Shown here piece by piece: positions 1 through 12,930 of a stretch of 64,000 bases of DNA (its first letter is position 1; every line of letters starts with the position of its first letter). Where the stretch lies: assembly GCF_030445035.2 (NCBI RefSeq), contig NC_080690.1, forward strand, positions 31,770,796 through 31,834,795, written 5' to 3'. Under the pieces are notes generated by a model. That model was not told the origin of the DNA. It ran no database searches and worked only from the letters and a program-made list of their open reading frames with translations. The stretch is from Dasypus novemcinctus (lineage: Eukaryota > Chordata > Mammalia > Cingulata > Dasypodidae). The translations under genes were made by a program, and so were the position numbers.

Positions 1-1210
1 ATCCGCTTCCCCAGCATAAACTTTTAAGATTGCTATTTTCTCTAGATTAATTGATCCCTTTATCATTATAAAATTATCCTCTCTATCCCTGAATAGACTC
101 TTTGCTCTAAAATCTACTTTTTTGATATTAATATAGCCATTCCAGCTTTCTATTGATTAGAGTTGGCATGGTTAATTTTCTGTATTTTTACTTTTAATCT
201 ACCTGTATTTCCATATTTAAAGTGGGTTTCTTATAGGCAGCATATATTTGCTGCTATATTTTTCCTTTTTAAAAATCAAATTTGATAATCACCACCTTTT
301 AATATGGGGATATGCAGAAGGGGGTTGGGGATTCATATCATTTACATTTAGTGATTTTAAATATAGTTTTGTTTAAATATATAACCTTGCTATGTGTTTT
401 CTGTTTGTCTCATTTGTTTTTTGTTGCTTTTTTTCTCCTTTCCTGCCTTAGTTTGGATTGATCATTTTTTATCATTCCACTTTCTCTTCTTTGTTGATTT
501 GTTAGCTATTTGTTGATTTGTTTTGCTATTTTAGTGTTTGCTTTAGGGTTTTCAGTATGAATATTTAACATATCCCAGGCTATCCTTCAAGTAATATCAT
601 GGCACTTCATATATAATATTAAAATATGACAAAAGTATATTTCCATTTATCCATTGCCAGCTTTTGTTATCATACATTTTACTTCTATATGCTATAAAAA
701 CTCACAATACATTATTATTTTCTCTTTAAAGATAAGTTGATTAGATTATATTTTAAAGAGATGGTGGCAATAATCAAGATTCTAATAATAATTCTTTATA
801 TATACCCACACAGTCACCATTTCTGCTTGAAAGACTTACTGCAATATTTCTTGTAAGGCAGATCTGCTGGTGATGAATTCATTCAGCTTTTATATGTCTG
901 AAAAGGTTTTTTTATTTCACCTTTGTTTTGGGGAGATATGTTAGCTAGGTAAGAATTCTAGGTTAACAGTTTGGTATTATGTCTTTAGAATTTTTACCAA
1001 TTTTTTAAAAATGGTGGCCATTATTCTTTCACATATTTTTATATCCCTCCTCATTTTCTGAGATTCCAACGATTTCTGCCTGAAATTTTCCCATTGTTCA
1101 CTGAACAGTACCAGACTGTTCTTTTTTAAATTTTATTCTTTTTTCTCTACATTTCTTTTTGCATAGTTTATATTGCTATGTCTTCAAGTTCACTAATATG
1201 TTCTAACACT
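1..1210 (-). mobile_element. L1 (old L1M-type) fragment, ORF1 3' half to ORF2 endonuclease start
   Basis: Read on the minus strand, this runs from an ORF1 coiled-coil-like stretch near 1,190 through the ORF1 end to the start of the ORF2 endonuclease near 1-240. The same segments, in the same order, occur in the L1 at 57,000-59,200 of this window. No reading frame of useful length survives. The left end is cut by the window edge. The subfamily is not assigned. Confidence 0.8.
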
Positions 1211-1718
1211 ATCCATGGGGCCAGAACTTTCTATCATGTTCTGGAGTCTGTTAGACCCACAAAGGCTTAACATAACAGAGGATGAGTAATAATACATTAT
1301 GACATGGAAGAGGTAGCTCCAAGATTGAATACAAGCTCAATGAATGGACACAAACAAGCTATTCATTCAGTATCCCACAGCCCCTGGGATTTTACCAGTG
1401 CCTCTGTTCCCACCAATGGCCATATAGGGTATCCCTTAACATTAGCTGTATTTTGTAATCCATGAGGTCTTAAGTGAGATAAATTAGAGTAGCTGTTAAT
1501 GGCAATCAAGTTGTAAAAAGTTTTTTTTAATGTACAATAAATGTGATTTTGACAATTTGCAATGAAAATTCTCACATAAAATTATGGTTTTTTTAATAAA
1601 GATTTCAATGGAAAGGAAGACATTCCAGACAGATGATAAAGCACCGATTATGTGCCAGAACCTATACTTGGTCCTTAGAATCTATTGTTTCACTGAATCC
1701 ATATAACGAACTCTAAAT
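1211..1718. other. Unassigned AT-rich intergenic DNA
   Basis: I see no gene, RNA or clear repeat here. A phrase near 1,640-1,670 resembles an old dispersed repeat, but it is too short to assign. Confidence 0.5.
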
Positions 1719-1969
1719 TGCTTTAGTTTCCTAGGCTGCTTAAAGCAGATACCATGAAATGGGTTGGCTTAAACAATAGGAATGTCTTAGCTTACAATTT
1801 GAGACTGAGAAAATGTCTAAATCAAGGTATCATCAAGGAATGCTTTCTTCCCAAAAACTATGTACCAGCAATCCTTGGCTCCTCTGTCACATGGTAAGAT
1901 ATATGGCAGTGTCCACTGGTCTCTCCCTTCTCTTCTGGGTTTTGTTGATTTCAGCTTCTTGCTGCCATG

Positions 1970-2038
<69 letters not shown>

Positions 2039-2282
2039 CTCCCCCGCCCTCTTTCTCTCTCTCCCTCTCTCCCCCCTCCCCCCTCCCCCCCCCCCACATA
2101 TTCATTTCATTTTATAAAGGACTCCAGTAATAAGATTAAGCTCCAGCCTAATTAAGGTGGGTCATATTTTAACTGAAGTAGCCATATCAAAAGATCCTAC
2201 TTACGATGGGTTTACACCCACAGGAGTGGTTTAAATTTAAGAACATGTTTTTCTAGGGTGCATACAACTTCAAACCACCACA
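1719..2282 (+). mobile_element. MLT1-like (MaLR-type) solo LTR
   Basis: It begins TGCTTTAGTTTCC and ends CCACCACA, with the internal phrases typical of MLT1-like LTRs: a GGGTTGGCTTAAACAA block near the start and a GGTTTACACCCACAGG block near the end. Flanking 5-mers taaat and gaaat match at four of five bases, fitting a 5-bp target duplication. A long TC run has expanded inside it. Related copies lie at 15,865 and 57,816. Confidence 0.75.
1971..2096 (+). repeat. (TC)n microsatellite followed by C-rich tract
   Basis: About 65 bases of nearly pure TC repeat are followed by a pyrimidine-rich C tract. Several overlapping open frames here (Ser-Leu repeats on one strand, Arg-Glu on the other) are artefacts of the repeat. 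Confidence 0.95.
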
Positions 2283-3939
2283 GAAATTATTACTACTTCA
2301 TTTGAAAATGAAGAGGTTGATGCTTAAAGAAAATAATCAGCACACAGTCATACACACACAATTTAACTGGGTAATGGAATGTTTTGTCGCATTCTGAGGT
2401 TTTCCCATTGTTAAACCTGGCGCCTATTTTTCTCCTCCAATCATCCTAACAACTGCTCTAGATTAATCTTCAAGAGATTATCAATTCATTTTAGGATAAG
2501 CTTCAAGACCTCTTTATTTGTGTGTTTCCCATAGAACTCAGAGCTCTGTCATGTGTAGGATGCAATGCATGGTTCTAAAGAAAAATGAAATATCCTAGAA
2601 AACAAAGTCATCATATCTACATTATTATGGGATGTTAAAATTGTGTATTTCCTTATAGACTATTTAATGCACTTTTCATATTTTATGATGGTAGAGAACT
2701 TAAAGTTAATTGATTTACACAGGGTCACAGAGCAATATTTGTTAATTCTGTAAACAAATATTTAGCAAGTACCTACTAGTGACAAGGACTAGGATTGTAA
2801 TCAAAGTCTTCTATTACTCTATTCAGTATTTTTTTCCAAAATACCAAGAAATTAGTTTTAAGTTATTCTTACTGGAATATAAACTCTTTGAGAGAAGGGA
2901 TTTTATTTTATTCACTTCTGTATCACCAGTAAATTGAATAATACTCAGCATCTGAATATTTTAAGAATAACTTAATGAAATATCAATTTTCATACTATGC
3001 AAACATCTTTTGATAATTTACAAGTGACTTAAGAATCTTGTCAGATTGTCTTTGGGATTGTCAATAATTGCTGAACAACTCCAAAGTTTGTAAAATTCCG
3101 ATCAGGCATGTTTCTTTCTCACAAAAGTATAGGTGTGGGAAGAAGGATTTCAGCTATACGTGATTTACACCTGTATTCAATATGAGAAAGAGTTTATTCC
3201 TTCTTTTCCAGAAAATGTTCATGCTCGGGGTGAATTTTTTATATTTCCTTCCCTTGTTTGGGTACCTTGCAGACACAGCCAGAATCCCTAATTGGCCATG
3301 CCATCACTGAGCTCTTACTTACCCATTCGAATATCAGCTTCATGAAAGCAAGTTGGCTTTTCATGTTCACAGTAGTATGTTGAGTTTTCTAAAATGAGGC
3401 TCTTGCAAGCCATTATCAATGAGAAATAATAAAAGGCTGGTGGGGACCAGGTTTGCATTGCTTCTTTTTGAGGCTTTTTACAAAGGCATACTTGGGAATA
3501 CTGTTTTTCAAAATCCTGTCCTGACAAGTTAAGTACTAGCAATTCTTTGTTGAAAGGAAGATCTTTCATCTTTTTTTTCCTTCTTTTTCTATTTAGGAAG
3601 GTTTTCTTCCTCTGAGATAGCCTCCTCTAGTTTGCAATACACCTATTGTATGGCAGGCAGAAAATCACAGATTCACTCCCTACCACCTTTATTTTGAGCA
3701 CAGGAAAATTGTTAGCTATACAAGCTGCTTGAGTCTGAAGACAAGCCACATTCTTCATTTTTCAGTAATATTTATTCATCATTCACAAACATTTCTTGAT
3801 TCCTAACATGTGCAAAGGGACAATAATGGGGACTATGAAGATGAATAGTCCCTTACAATTAAAGTATGTGTATGGTGGAAAAGACTTTCATTGCCTGCTT
3901 TCTGTCTTCCAAACACTGGATAGACCCCATTCTAAAATT
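2283..3939. other. Mostly unique DNA with faint MIR/L2 relics
   Basis: There are weak MIR-like phrases near 2,690-2,760 and an L2 3'-end-like phrase near 2,870-2,950. A minus-strand open frame at 3,315-3,569 (84 aa) ends in a splice-donor-like GGTAAGTAAG. It matches no family I recognise and is treated as unproven. Confidence 0.4.
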
Positions 3940-4110
3940 ATATCACTTAATATTCAGAACATTTCTATACATTAGGCATTAAAATTCTTATTTTTAAAAA
4001 GAGATAAATCAGGTAATGAGATTAAATAGTTTTCCAAATATCACATAGATAGAGGAAAGCAGACTGATTTCAAACTGGTCTTTTGCACACAAACCTCATA
4101 TTCTTTCTAC
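3940..4110 (-). repeat. MIR fragment
   Basis: The order of phrases matches a MIR element in reverse: a degenerate 'gaggaaactgag' region, then a region like 'cacatagctag', then the tRNA-related end. It is strongly diverged. Confidence 0.5.
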
Positions 4111-6350
4111 TATAACAAATTATTCAAATATGAGAACTACGAAAATGTGTCTACAGATGCCAAGCATGTATAGCCTCCAGTCTGAGAATTACCGCTTTAT
4201 ATACCACAGGAAAAAAAATGTGATGGAAATTATCAAGTTTATTAAAGAAATTAAATATATAAATAAAATAAATCATAAATTAATTTAATCTATAAATAAA
4301 TTATATGTGTATAAATCATTAATTAGTATGAGGAAAATTATTGATGCTGCTAATAAAACCTCATGACTTTTGGGGTTTATGAAGCTACATTTAAAGGTTT
4401 GACGGGGCAAGTTTTTAGATGCACGGACATGAAAGAGAATCGTGCCTGGGAATTACATCCAAGGAACCTCCAGGGCCCAGTCCTCTGATCTGTAAAACGA
4501 AGAAGCATCCTCCATCAGTGGTTTTCCAACTGAGCACCTCAGAGCTCTACTTTCTATAGAGGTGCCTCAGGGGCCCAGGAGGAAGCCAAACGATGCAGTA
4601 CACCTTGCCAGTTCTTCCTCATCCCCTCAACCTCACAACTCACCTTCAAACAGAACTTCTTAAAATCAGTTTTATATATTTGCTTTCTGCTCAAGCTTAT
4701 CTTTAAAGACAATATGACAACTGCTAACAATAAATTTTAAAAATCAAGTTTGAGACCCTAAATTTTAGAACATAAAGCCTCTTCAGATACAATGATCTAA
4801 GGCTGATATAAGTAGGAAAATGTATCCAGAGCAGGAATCACAGATTCAGGTTACTTTAGGGGCCAAGCATGAACAATAAGCTTATAAAACAAATAAACAA
4901 ACAAACCTGGTTTGAGAACACATGGGTAGTGCTGGGGACTGTGGCAACTTGAGAATTAAGCCCTACTAAGGGATTTAAACTCTACCTACTGTATTTAACA
5001 CTGTGCTGACAAACAAAAATGTCTGCATCTCTCTATGTGTGACACCCAGACCAGAAATGACTAGAATGAGAAACTGTCCAACAAGTCTGAGTTACAGAAT
5101 CTGTGAAGGAAAGGATTATATCCATATCAGCCATCTGCTTTTGAATGGGCATCATTATTACTTCATTCAAGAAAAACAAAATGAAGACTTTAAATGTAAC
5201 TCCCGTGTATGAAACCTGTACCCAACTATCCACATTGGGGGATAAACTAAGAAAACAGAACAAACACAACACGCGGGCAACTTAATAACCTTCATTTGCT
5301 CTCAATTTCCTCCTTGGTAAAGTAGATCCCTAGCCCCACCATCACCACTGACCAACTGGTGGGCTTCCTCTCCCGAGTTGTAATTCTGCATGGGTTGTTT
5401 TCAAATAATGGGTCACAGACTCCCCACACTGTTTTTTTGCTAAGGATGAAATGTGTGTGCAAGCACACAGGCATGAGGGAATGGTGAGACTTAAATCCTG
5501 CAGTTCATTGTTCGCTGCATCAAAGGGAATCTGCCAGCCACTTCTTTGTGGATGCACTAGTTTCAGAGCAGGGTCAAGAAAAGCCTCCTTCCTCTGGCTC
5601 TCCACATTAGTTGTCTTATGTTTGACACCTCGTGCTGAGATGCCTTGCTTGGCTGGAAGCTCTGCACTACTCAGCTCAGTCTGATGAGGCACTTGGAAGA
5701 ACCAAGTTGAGGCTGTCTTGAAACTGCAAAAGGAGCCAGAGGGTCAGTGTAGAGAGTTTGTAAAGAATCAACCTGGCTAATGAAGGGGCCAGGAAAGAAC
5801 ACCTCCTAGTGTAAAGCTGTCTTTTGATCCTGCAGAGAAAAAGAATGAACACTTTTATTTTACAGTAAATGTGCTCAGTATCACTGAACTAAAAATTTGT
5901 GTCCATTCCATCTTAATCCAGAAACTTTTATAGATCGCCTAAACCACACAATACCTTGTGCTAGAAATACTGGGGATTACAAAATTGAAAGAAAGAAAAA
6001 AAGCATGAGAGAGAGGGAAGGAGGAGAAGAAGAAAGATAAGAAACTTCCTTGCCCTCTGGAAATCACAGTCTTATAAAATCACAGGTTTATAAGATAGAC
6101 TAGGGAAAGTGATGATATGGAGAAATAAATGAAAGCATGATTGTAAGGTAGAAAGGAGGGTTTTTTCCTAGTCATTACAAGACTCACTGCATAGAACACC
6201 AAAGGATGGGTGGGATTCTCCTGGGGTAATAAAGCAGAAAGTCCTTAGAGGAAGTAGGGAAATTGTGAGGAAGGTATGGATGCAGGAGAGTCAAAGAATG
6301 TTTATGCAAAAGTATATGCAAAAGAGTCAAAATATTTTTCTTCCTAGAGC
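4111..6350. other. Unassigned intergenic DNA
   Basis: No gene is recognised. Overlapping open frames on both strands at 5,003-5,700 have no recognisable motifs and shadow one another. A short relic near 5,930-5,975 resembles an old mammal-wide repeat. Confidence 0.4.
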
Positions 6351-6359
6351 AAAATAACC

Positions 6360-6700
6360 TGACACAGGGTTATCACTGATTAAATTAAATACTGCTAGCA
6401 AAATGTGTCTCCGACTGGTATATAGTAAGTGCTTAATGAATGTTAAGCACTGCTGTCAATACTATTATTATTAAAAAGAAAGACTTTGACAACATACCAA
6501 AAACAAAATTTGTTTTTACAAAGCTTATAAGTGACTATACAGGTACTTTATGTATATTAACTAACTTAATCAGCATACAATCCAAAAAAGTTAGGTACTG
6601 TTATTATGTCAGATGAGGAAAGCACAGTAGAAAGATGTTAAATAATATGCCAAAGATTGCACACTTGGTAGTACATGAGCCAGAATTCAAATGAAAGCGA
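6360..6700. repeat. Two adjacent MIR fragments in opposite orientation
   Basis: At 6,360-6,480 there is a MIR 3' end in plus orientation, with an 'agtaagtgcttaatgaatg' phrase. At 6,535-6,700 there is a MIR in reverse, with 'cagatgaggaaagcacag' followed by the phrase expected before the tRNA-related region. Confidence 0.65.
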
Positions 6701-6789
6701 TATCGTCCTGAAGACTTGTTTTGATGACCAGACTCTACTGTCTGTCCAGATTGTGAATGGGCTGGAACACCAGATTAAAGAATCTCAAT

Positions 6790-8175
6790 TTCAAGATGGA
6801 AGGACATTCCGTGTTCATGGATTGGAAGTCTAAATATTGATAAAATATCAATTCTACCAAAGCAATTTACAGAGTCAATACAATCCCAGTTAAAATTTCA
6901 ACAACGTTCTTTGCAGAAATGGAAATGTCAATCATCAAATTTATATGTAAGAGTAAGGGGACCTAAACAACAAAAGCCATCTTGAAAAAGAAGAATGTAG
7001 TTGGAGGACTCATATTTCCTAATCTAAAACTTATTACAGTCATAGTAATCAAAACAGCATGGTACTGACACAAGAACAGACATATAGAACAGTGGACTTA
7101 AATTGAGAGTTCAGAAATCAACCCTCACATTTATGGCTGACTGATTTTTGACAAGTGTGCCTAGTCTGTTCAATTGGTAAAGAACAGTCTCTTCGACAAG
7201 TGTGCTGGGAAAACTGTATGTCCCTATGCAAAAGAATGAAGGTGGAAACTTACCTCACACCATATACAAAAATTAACTCAAAATGGACTTAAGACCTAAG
7301 TATAAGACCAGGAATATAAAACTCCTAGAAGAAAATGTAAGGAAGGATCTTCAGGATCTTGTGTTAGGCTATGGTTTCTTAGACTTTACACCAAAGTACA
7401 AGCACACAGAAGAAGAATTAGATAAATGGAACCCTCCTCTAGGTATATAGCAAAAGAATGGAAAGCAAGGGACTCAAACAGGTATTTACATACTGATGTT
7501 CATGGCAGCATTATTCACAATTGCCAAGAGATTGAAGCAACCAAGTTTGAATGGGCATACAAAATGTAGTATATACACATAATGAAATATTTTTCAGCTG
7601 TAAAAAGGAAGGAAATTCTGACACATGGGACAACATAGATAAGCCTTGAAGACGTCATGTTAAGCAAAATAAACCAGACACAAAAGGACAGTGTATGATC
7701 TCACTGATAAAAAATAATTCCAGTGAGAAAATTCATAGAGTAAGAAACCAGAATACAGGTTACCAGGGGCCAGTGTGAGGTAGGGAATGGGAATTTAATG
7801 CTTAAATTGTACAGTTTCTATTTGGGATGATGGAAAAGTTTTGGTAATGAATGGTGGTGATAATAATACAACATTGTGAATGTAATTAATAGCACTGACA
7901 TATATATTTGAATGTGGTTAAAAGGGGAAATTTTAGTTTGTATATATGTTACTACAATAAATTTTTTTTAAACTCATAGAACTGTGCAACACAGTGAACT
8001 AAAGTAAACCATGGACTATAGTTAATGTGCAATTAAAATGTTCTTTCATCAATTGCAACAAATGTACCACACTTATGCAAGGTGTTAATAATTGGGTGGC
8101 ATATGGGAGGTCTGGATTTTATGTGTGATTTTTCTATAAACCCACAACTTCTCTAATAAAAAAATTTTTAAAGAG
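6790..8175 (+). mobile_element. L1 3' end (ORF2 C-terminal region and 3' UTR), with internal deletion
   Basis: The order matches the L1 at the right end of the window: an ORF2 RT/C-terminal region (6,800-7,440), a jump at about 7,440 that skips several hundred bases, then the 'attcacaattgccaa' region, then a 3' UTR ending in an A-rich tail near 8,160-8,175. The frame is destroyed by stops. Confidence 0.85.
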
Positions 8176-8998
8176 AAAAAAAGAGGGGCAAAAACAAGCA
8201 AAGTGACAGAAAACCAGTGTTGTAATTCTTTCAGGCACTCTACTGGTCATATTTAATAGACACATGTGGAGGTGATTGATTGCTTGTTACCCAAAAGTTG
8301 TTACGGGTATTTTACAATAATTCAGTCATACCAGAGGGTCTTATTCTTCCTTACCTTTATCTGTTAGACATGTTACATCTGGATCCCAGAGCATTTTTAA
8401 AACATCACACTTCTACTCTGAAGCATTTCATTGCATGTCTGTGGACTATTTAAATCTTTTCCAGGTTTGTCATAAATTGCAGTGACCCAAGGGTCCTGAA
8501 TGGAGAGATAAAGCCTAGCCCAGTGTGGGAGGCATTAAACCTCCTTGCAAGGCAGCAAAAGCAAAAGTGACAGTCTGGTAGCAATTTAAAATTACTCTGA
8601 GACCGTAACTGCCAATTAAAAAAGACTTTCATGGTAACAGATGAACATCTGGTATCTTCCATTTGGAAAGAAAAATTTTAAAGGGTTTACATTTCTTAGT
8701 AATGGAAAAGTTAGATATAAGCTAAAATATTTTAGTTCAAGTCTTTGCTTAGATTATATATGCTTTCACAATGCCTTCCAACAGTACAATGTTTCTTTTT
8801 CTATTTTTTAAATAGCCACAAAATGTTCATAACAAAACAAACTAAGCAAAAGTCAGAATCCATGATTCATTCACAGTCATTCTAAAAGCTGCACATTATC
8901 AACCTCTCATCTTCTGCAAAAATAGATTTGTGGGAGATTATCCTAAAGATGATATTTTGATGAAATGAATGTGATCTGAATTCTGCAAAGGCATTCTT
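8176..8998. other. Repeat-poor unique DNA
   Basis: No repeat or gene is recognised. The stretch 8,450-8,690 reads as non-repetitive and could be a conserved noncoding element, but this cannot be judged without alignment. Confidence 0.35.
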
Positions 8999-9004
8999 GA
9001 AAAA

Positions 9005-9160
9005 GCACTCTCAGATGATGAAAGAAAGAAGGCAGGAAGCAAGGAAAGGAAGGCAGGAGTGAGAGAGGAAGGGAGGAAGGAAGGAAGACACACACAATAT
9101 GTGTGTACATAAATAAGTGTATATTTATGCGTATATGCGTATATATACACACACACAATC
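9005..9160. repeat. Purine-rich and CA/TA low-complexity tract
   Basis: A GGAAGGAAGG-type purine tract is followed by CA and TATG repeats. The open frames on the minus strand here are repeat artefacts. Confidence 0.9.
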
Positions 9161-9303
9161 TAGGCTCCTAAAGATTGAAGCTTAGATACTTTATGTTAAA
9201 CTCATATCCCTTTACATATGATCAAGGTTTTTAACATGTGGATTCTTTAATAAATTTCACTTGATTAGAGGAAACCACACCAAGCTTATCCTACACTTTT
9301 TTC

Positions 9304-10003
9304 TTGTTTTATTTTATTTTTTATTTTTATTTATTTTTATTGTCTTTTTTAAAAAGATACATAGAACACACAAAATGTTACATTAAAAAACATAAGAGGT
9401 TCCCATATACCCCACTCCCCACCCCCACACACACTCCTCCTACATCAACAACCTCTTTCAACAGAGTGGCACATTCAGTGCATTTGATGAATACATTTTG
9501 GAGCACTGCTACAAAGCATGGATTATAGTTTACATTGTAGTTTGCACTCTCTTTCAGTCTATTAAGGGGGTTATGGCAGGATATATAATGTTCTGCATCC
9601 ATCCCTGCAATATCATTCAGGACAACTCCAAGTCCTCAAAATGCCCCCATGTCGCTCCTCTTCTTCCCTCTCCCTGCACTCAGCAATTCCCGTGGCCACT
9701 GTCTCCACATCAGTGATATAATTTCTTCCATTGCTAGAGTCACAATAGTTCTGTAGTAGAATACCACTAAGTTCACTCTAATCCATATTTTTTTCCTCTA
9801 TCCTGCAGACCCTGGGATGGCGATGTCCACTCCATCTCTAAATCGAGAGGGGGCTTAGATCCCACATGGCAGAGGGATATGATTCTCCTGCTTGCAGTTG
9901 TAGACTCTATCGTTTCCCTGGTGTGGTAGTTGACCATTCTCACCTCCCTGTTAGCTGACCTGGGTAAGTCCAACGAACTGGAGAGTAGGTATGAAAAATC
10001 ACC
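9304..10003 (-). mobile_element. Xenarthran L1-type 3' tail unit, antisense copy
   Basis: Read on the minus strand this is the same unit as 40,196-40,925, 56,300-56,990 and 59,209-59,897. It carries the shared phrases GTCAACTACCACACC, CAGGGTCTGCAGGAT and GTGGAGACAGTGGCCAC, and ends in an A-rich tail (T-rich on the plus strand near 9,304-9,350). It directly follows, in the same orientation, the L1 ORF2 3' end at 10,004-11,200. It is therefore either the L1's own 3' UTR or a tail-to-tail second insertion. Confidence 0.75.
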
Positions 10004-11205
10004 CCCCCTCCTCTCTACTCATCCCTCACCCAGTAACCTCTAATCTATTTTCCTTCTCTGCAAATTTGCTATTTCTAGTCATTCATTATAAGTGATACCA
10101 CACTATTTTGCCCTTATGTGCCTTGCTTATTTCACTAGGCATAACCTTTTCAATGTTTTTCCACATTGCAACATGTTTCATGACTTCATTTTTTCTTGTG
10201 GCCAAATAATATTCCATTTTGTGTATATACCACATTTTATTTAGCCATTCATTTGTTGATGGTAATTTGGATTGTTTCCAGCTTTGGGCTATTGTGAATA
10301 ATTTTGCTATAGACATTAGTGTGCAATCATCTCTTTGCAACCCTATTTTCATTCTCTTTCGGTATATACCCTGAAGAGGGATTGTCGGGTCAAAAGGTAA
10401 TTCTAATGTAACTTTTTGAGGAATCGACAAACTGTCTTCACAGGGGCTGCTCCGTTTTACATTCCTACCAACAATGCACTAGAGTTCCAATTTCTTCACA
10501 AGCTCTCTACACTTGTTATTTTCCTTTAAAAAAAAAAAAGCGGTCATTCTTTTAGGTGTGAAGTGATATTTCATTGTGGTTTTAATTTGCATTTTCCTCA
10601 TGTCTAATGATCTTGAGCATCTTTTCATGTGTTTATTGACCATTTCTATATCTTCTTTGGAGTAATGTCTATTCAAGTTCTTTGCCCATTTTTTAATTGG
10701 CTCATTTGTATTTTGTTATTGCATTGTAAATATTCTTTAATTAGTCTGGATATTAAACTACCCAAGATATAGTTTGAAACTATTTTCTCCCCTTTTTGTA
10801 AGTTGCCTTTTTACTTTCTTGATAATTTTCTTGGAAGCACAGAAGTTTTTAATTTTGATGAAATCAAATTTTTCTGTTGTTTCTTTTGTTGCTCTTGCTT
10901 TTAGTGTCATATCGAAGAATCCATTGCTTAGTCCCAGGTTATGAAGATTTGCTCCTATGCTATCTTCTGAGAGTGTTATAGTTTTATCTCTTACGTTTAG
11001 GCCTTTGATCCATTTTGAGTTGTCTTTTTTCATATGTGGTATGAGGTAAGAGTCCAACTTCATTTTTCTGCATGTAGATACCCAGTTTTCCCAACACCAT
11101 TTGTTGAAGAGACTATTCTTTCCCCACTGCATGTACTCAGCACCCTTGTCAAAACTCAGTTGGCCATACAGTATGGTCGATTTCCGGACTTATATACCAC
11201 AAAGA
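10004..11205 (-). mobile_element. L1 ORF2 C-terminal region, antisense
   Basis: Minus-strand open frames at 10,086-10,430, 10,479-10,676 and 10,758-11,132 are consecutive pieces of an L1 ORF2 C-terminal region broken by stops and frameshifts. Typical features are a W-x-K-x-MWYI-x-K-MEYY segment and the 'KSLFNKWCWENW'-like segment upstream. Nothing is functional. The 5' truncation is near 11,205. Confidence 0.85.
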
Positions 11206-12335
11206 AGTCTCTATCATGGCCTGTCTCCCAGGGAAGCAGGAAACTGCTCCAGGTCAACAGATGGACGTTCTGCATGCCCAAGTAGAGAGACCAATTTATA
11301 CAACTTGAGTTTCATTTTCATCCACCTCTACTGGAGGGGGCCCGGCCACTGAGAAGTCCTGTACTGATAACCACCTGGGCCTGCTTGTGCCCATTTCTGG
11401 ACCTAATGTCTGGCCGGGTCATTTCATTAGCCTTAACATCTTCCCCAGTTTGTAAATAGAAAAGGAGGCAAGGGTAGCAGAAGGCTGGAGGATGGCAGCT
11501 TAGTGTGTATTTGTGACTTCCCCAGTGAAGGAGGTAGAGGTAGATGAAGTCTAGGCAACATCCATTTAACAGGTATCTGTAACTTCCCTCACAACTTTCA
11601 AGGAGCTATGGAAAATACGTTTTCACGCTTATTTTCTCTGAAGAATTGAAAGACAGCTCTTAGAAGCCTTCGCATGTAGAAAAATTACCTACTTCCTCCA
11701 CATTTTAATATCACATTCAAAAGTAGAGTAATACAAAATTTACCTCATAGATTGGACACATAAACCAGCCACAAGGAATTTCACATCACACACTGTTTTG
11801 CTTCCCCCTCCACTGCCTTTTCTTCCTTTGATTCACAGACCTTGTCTTCTCATCTCACCACAGGCTTTGCAAAGATGGAAGAAACCAGCCTGAAAGTCCT
11901 GGGCAAACTAAAGAGAGGTGGATTATGTATCTGGAGCAAAAATGACAACAGAAAAAATTTTTGACTGTGTGATGAGCGAACAATGTGGGTAGGATGGATA
12001 CTATCTAACTAAGATGGGTAAGTCCAGTTTTTTAGGGGTGAACTTTATGCATGTATGTGTGGAAGTGTGGAAAATGCTTCCCATTAATACTGTTGATAAA
12101 CTCTATATTCTGTATAAGAAAGGAATCATTTGCTGAACGTTTCTGTTGTTCCCATGATGCACTGTGGTAGCAACTCACTCCATAAACTCTATTTATTTCT
12201 GCATCAAATCACATCATCTGATCCATTCATGTTTGTTAAATGAATGACCCAAATGTGCCTGGCCTAGGACTTCATTAAGCTGTCCCCTCTAATGCCTTTA
12301 TCCACCCATCCCTTCCTTCCAGGGGGTAACAGTAA
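11206..12335. other. Unassigned intergenic DNA
   Basis: I see no clear repeat or gene. Open frames at 11,034-11,352 run out of the L1 and have no motifs. Confidence 0.4.
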
Positions 12336-12339
12336 AAGA

Positions 12340-12930
12340 AAATGAAGACTTATGATGTTTAAAGTTATAACAAAATATCCATTTCTCCATTTTGTAGACA
12401 TAATTGCTAAAATCAGAGAAGTTAAGCAACTTATATAGAGTTGCATAGACAAGACAAGGTTCGAACATCTTTCCATCTAAAATCCATATTCCATGCTCTA
12501 ACCATTAGGGTTTTTCTGTTTATTGTCTAAATAACTTACCTAAGACATTTTTGTGATTAAATCGCATACCCAAACACAGAGCAACCTTAGCCTTATTGAT
12601 TAATACACAACACATACACAGTCAAAAGTTTACCCACTCCATCCTACCCATGGCATGTCCCCAACAGAACACTGCATTGTACTTGTGCTATAAATATTTA
12701 CATAGAACACAGAATTATCAGAAAGGGGAACAATTAATACAATATTTTGTTTGTTTTACCCAGAGAGAAATTAGGTTCCCAAAAGATTAAGTTATTTCCT
12801 CAAGTCTCAGCAGCAAGTGACACCAGAAATAGAAACAGAACCTGGCATCTGTCCCCAAGTCCTGTCCTCATTCTGCCACTCTACTCTGCCTCTCTTAACT
12901 AATTGCAGAGCCTATTATGATTAAGTTAAT
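12340..12930 (-). repeat. MIR fragments
   Basis: Two reverse MIR relics lie at 12,340-12,490 (phrases corresponding to 'gttaagcaactt' and the tRNA-related 'ggttcgaac') and 12,780-12,930 ('agattaagttatttcctcaag' followed by 'cagaacctggcatctg'). Both are heavily diverged. Confidence 0.6.

Noticed and set aside
4510-4590. A CAGTGGTTTTCCAAC phrase suggesting a hAT terminal repeat
   Set aside because: No matching right end or 8-bp duplication could be found.
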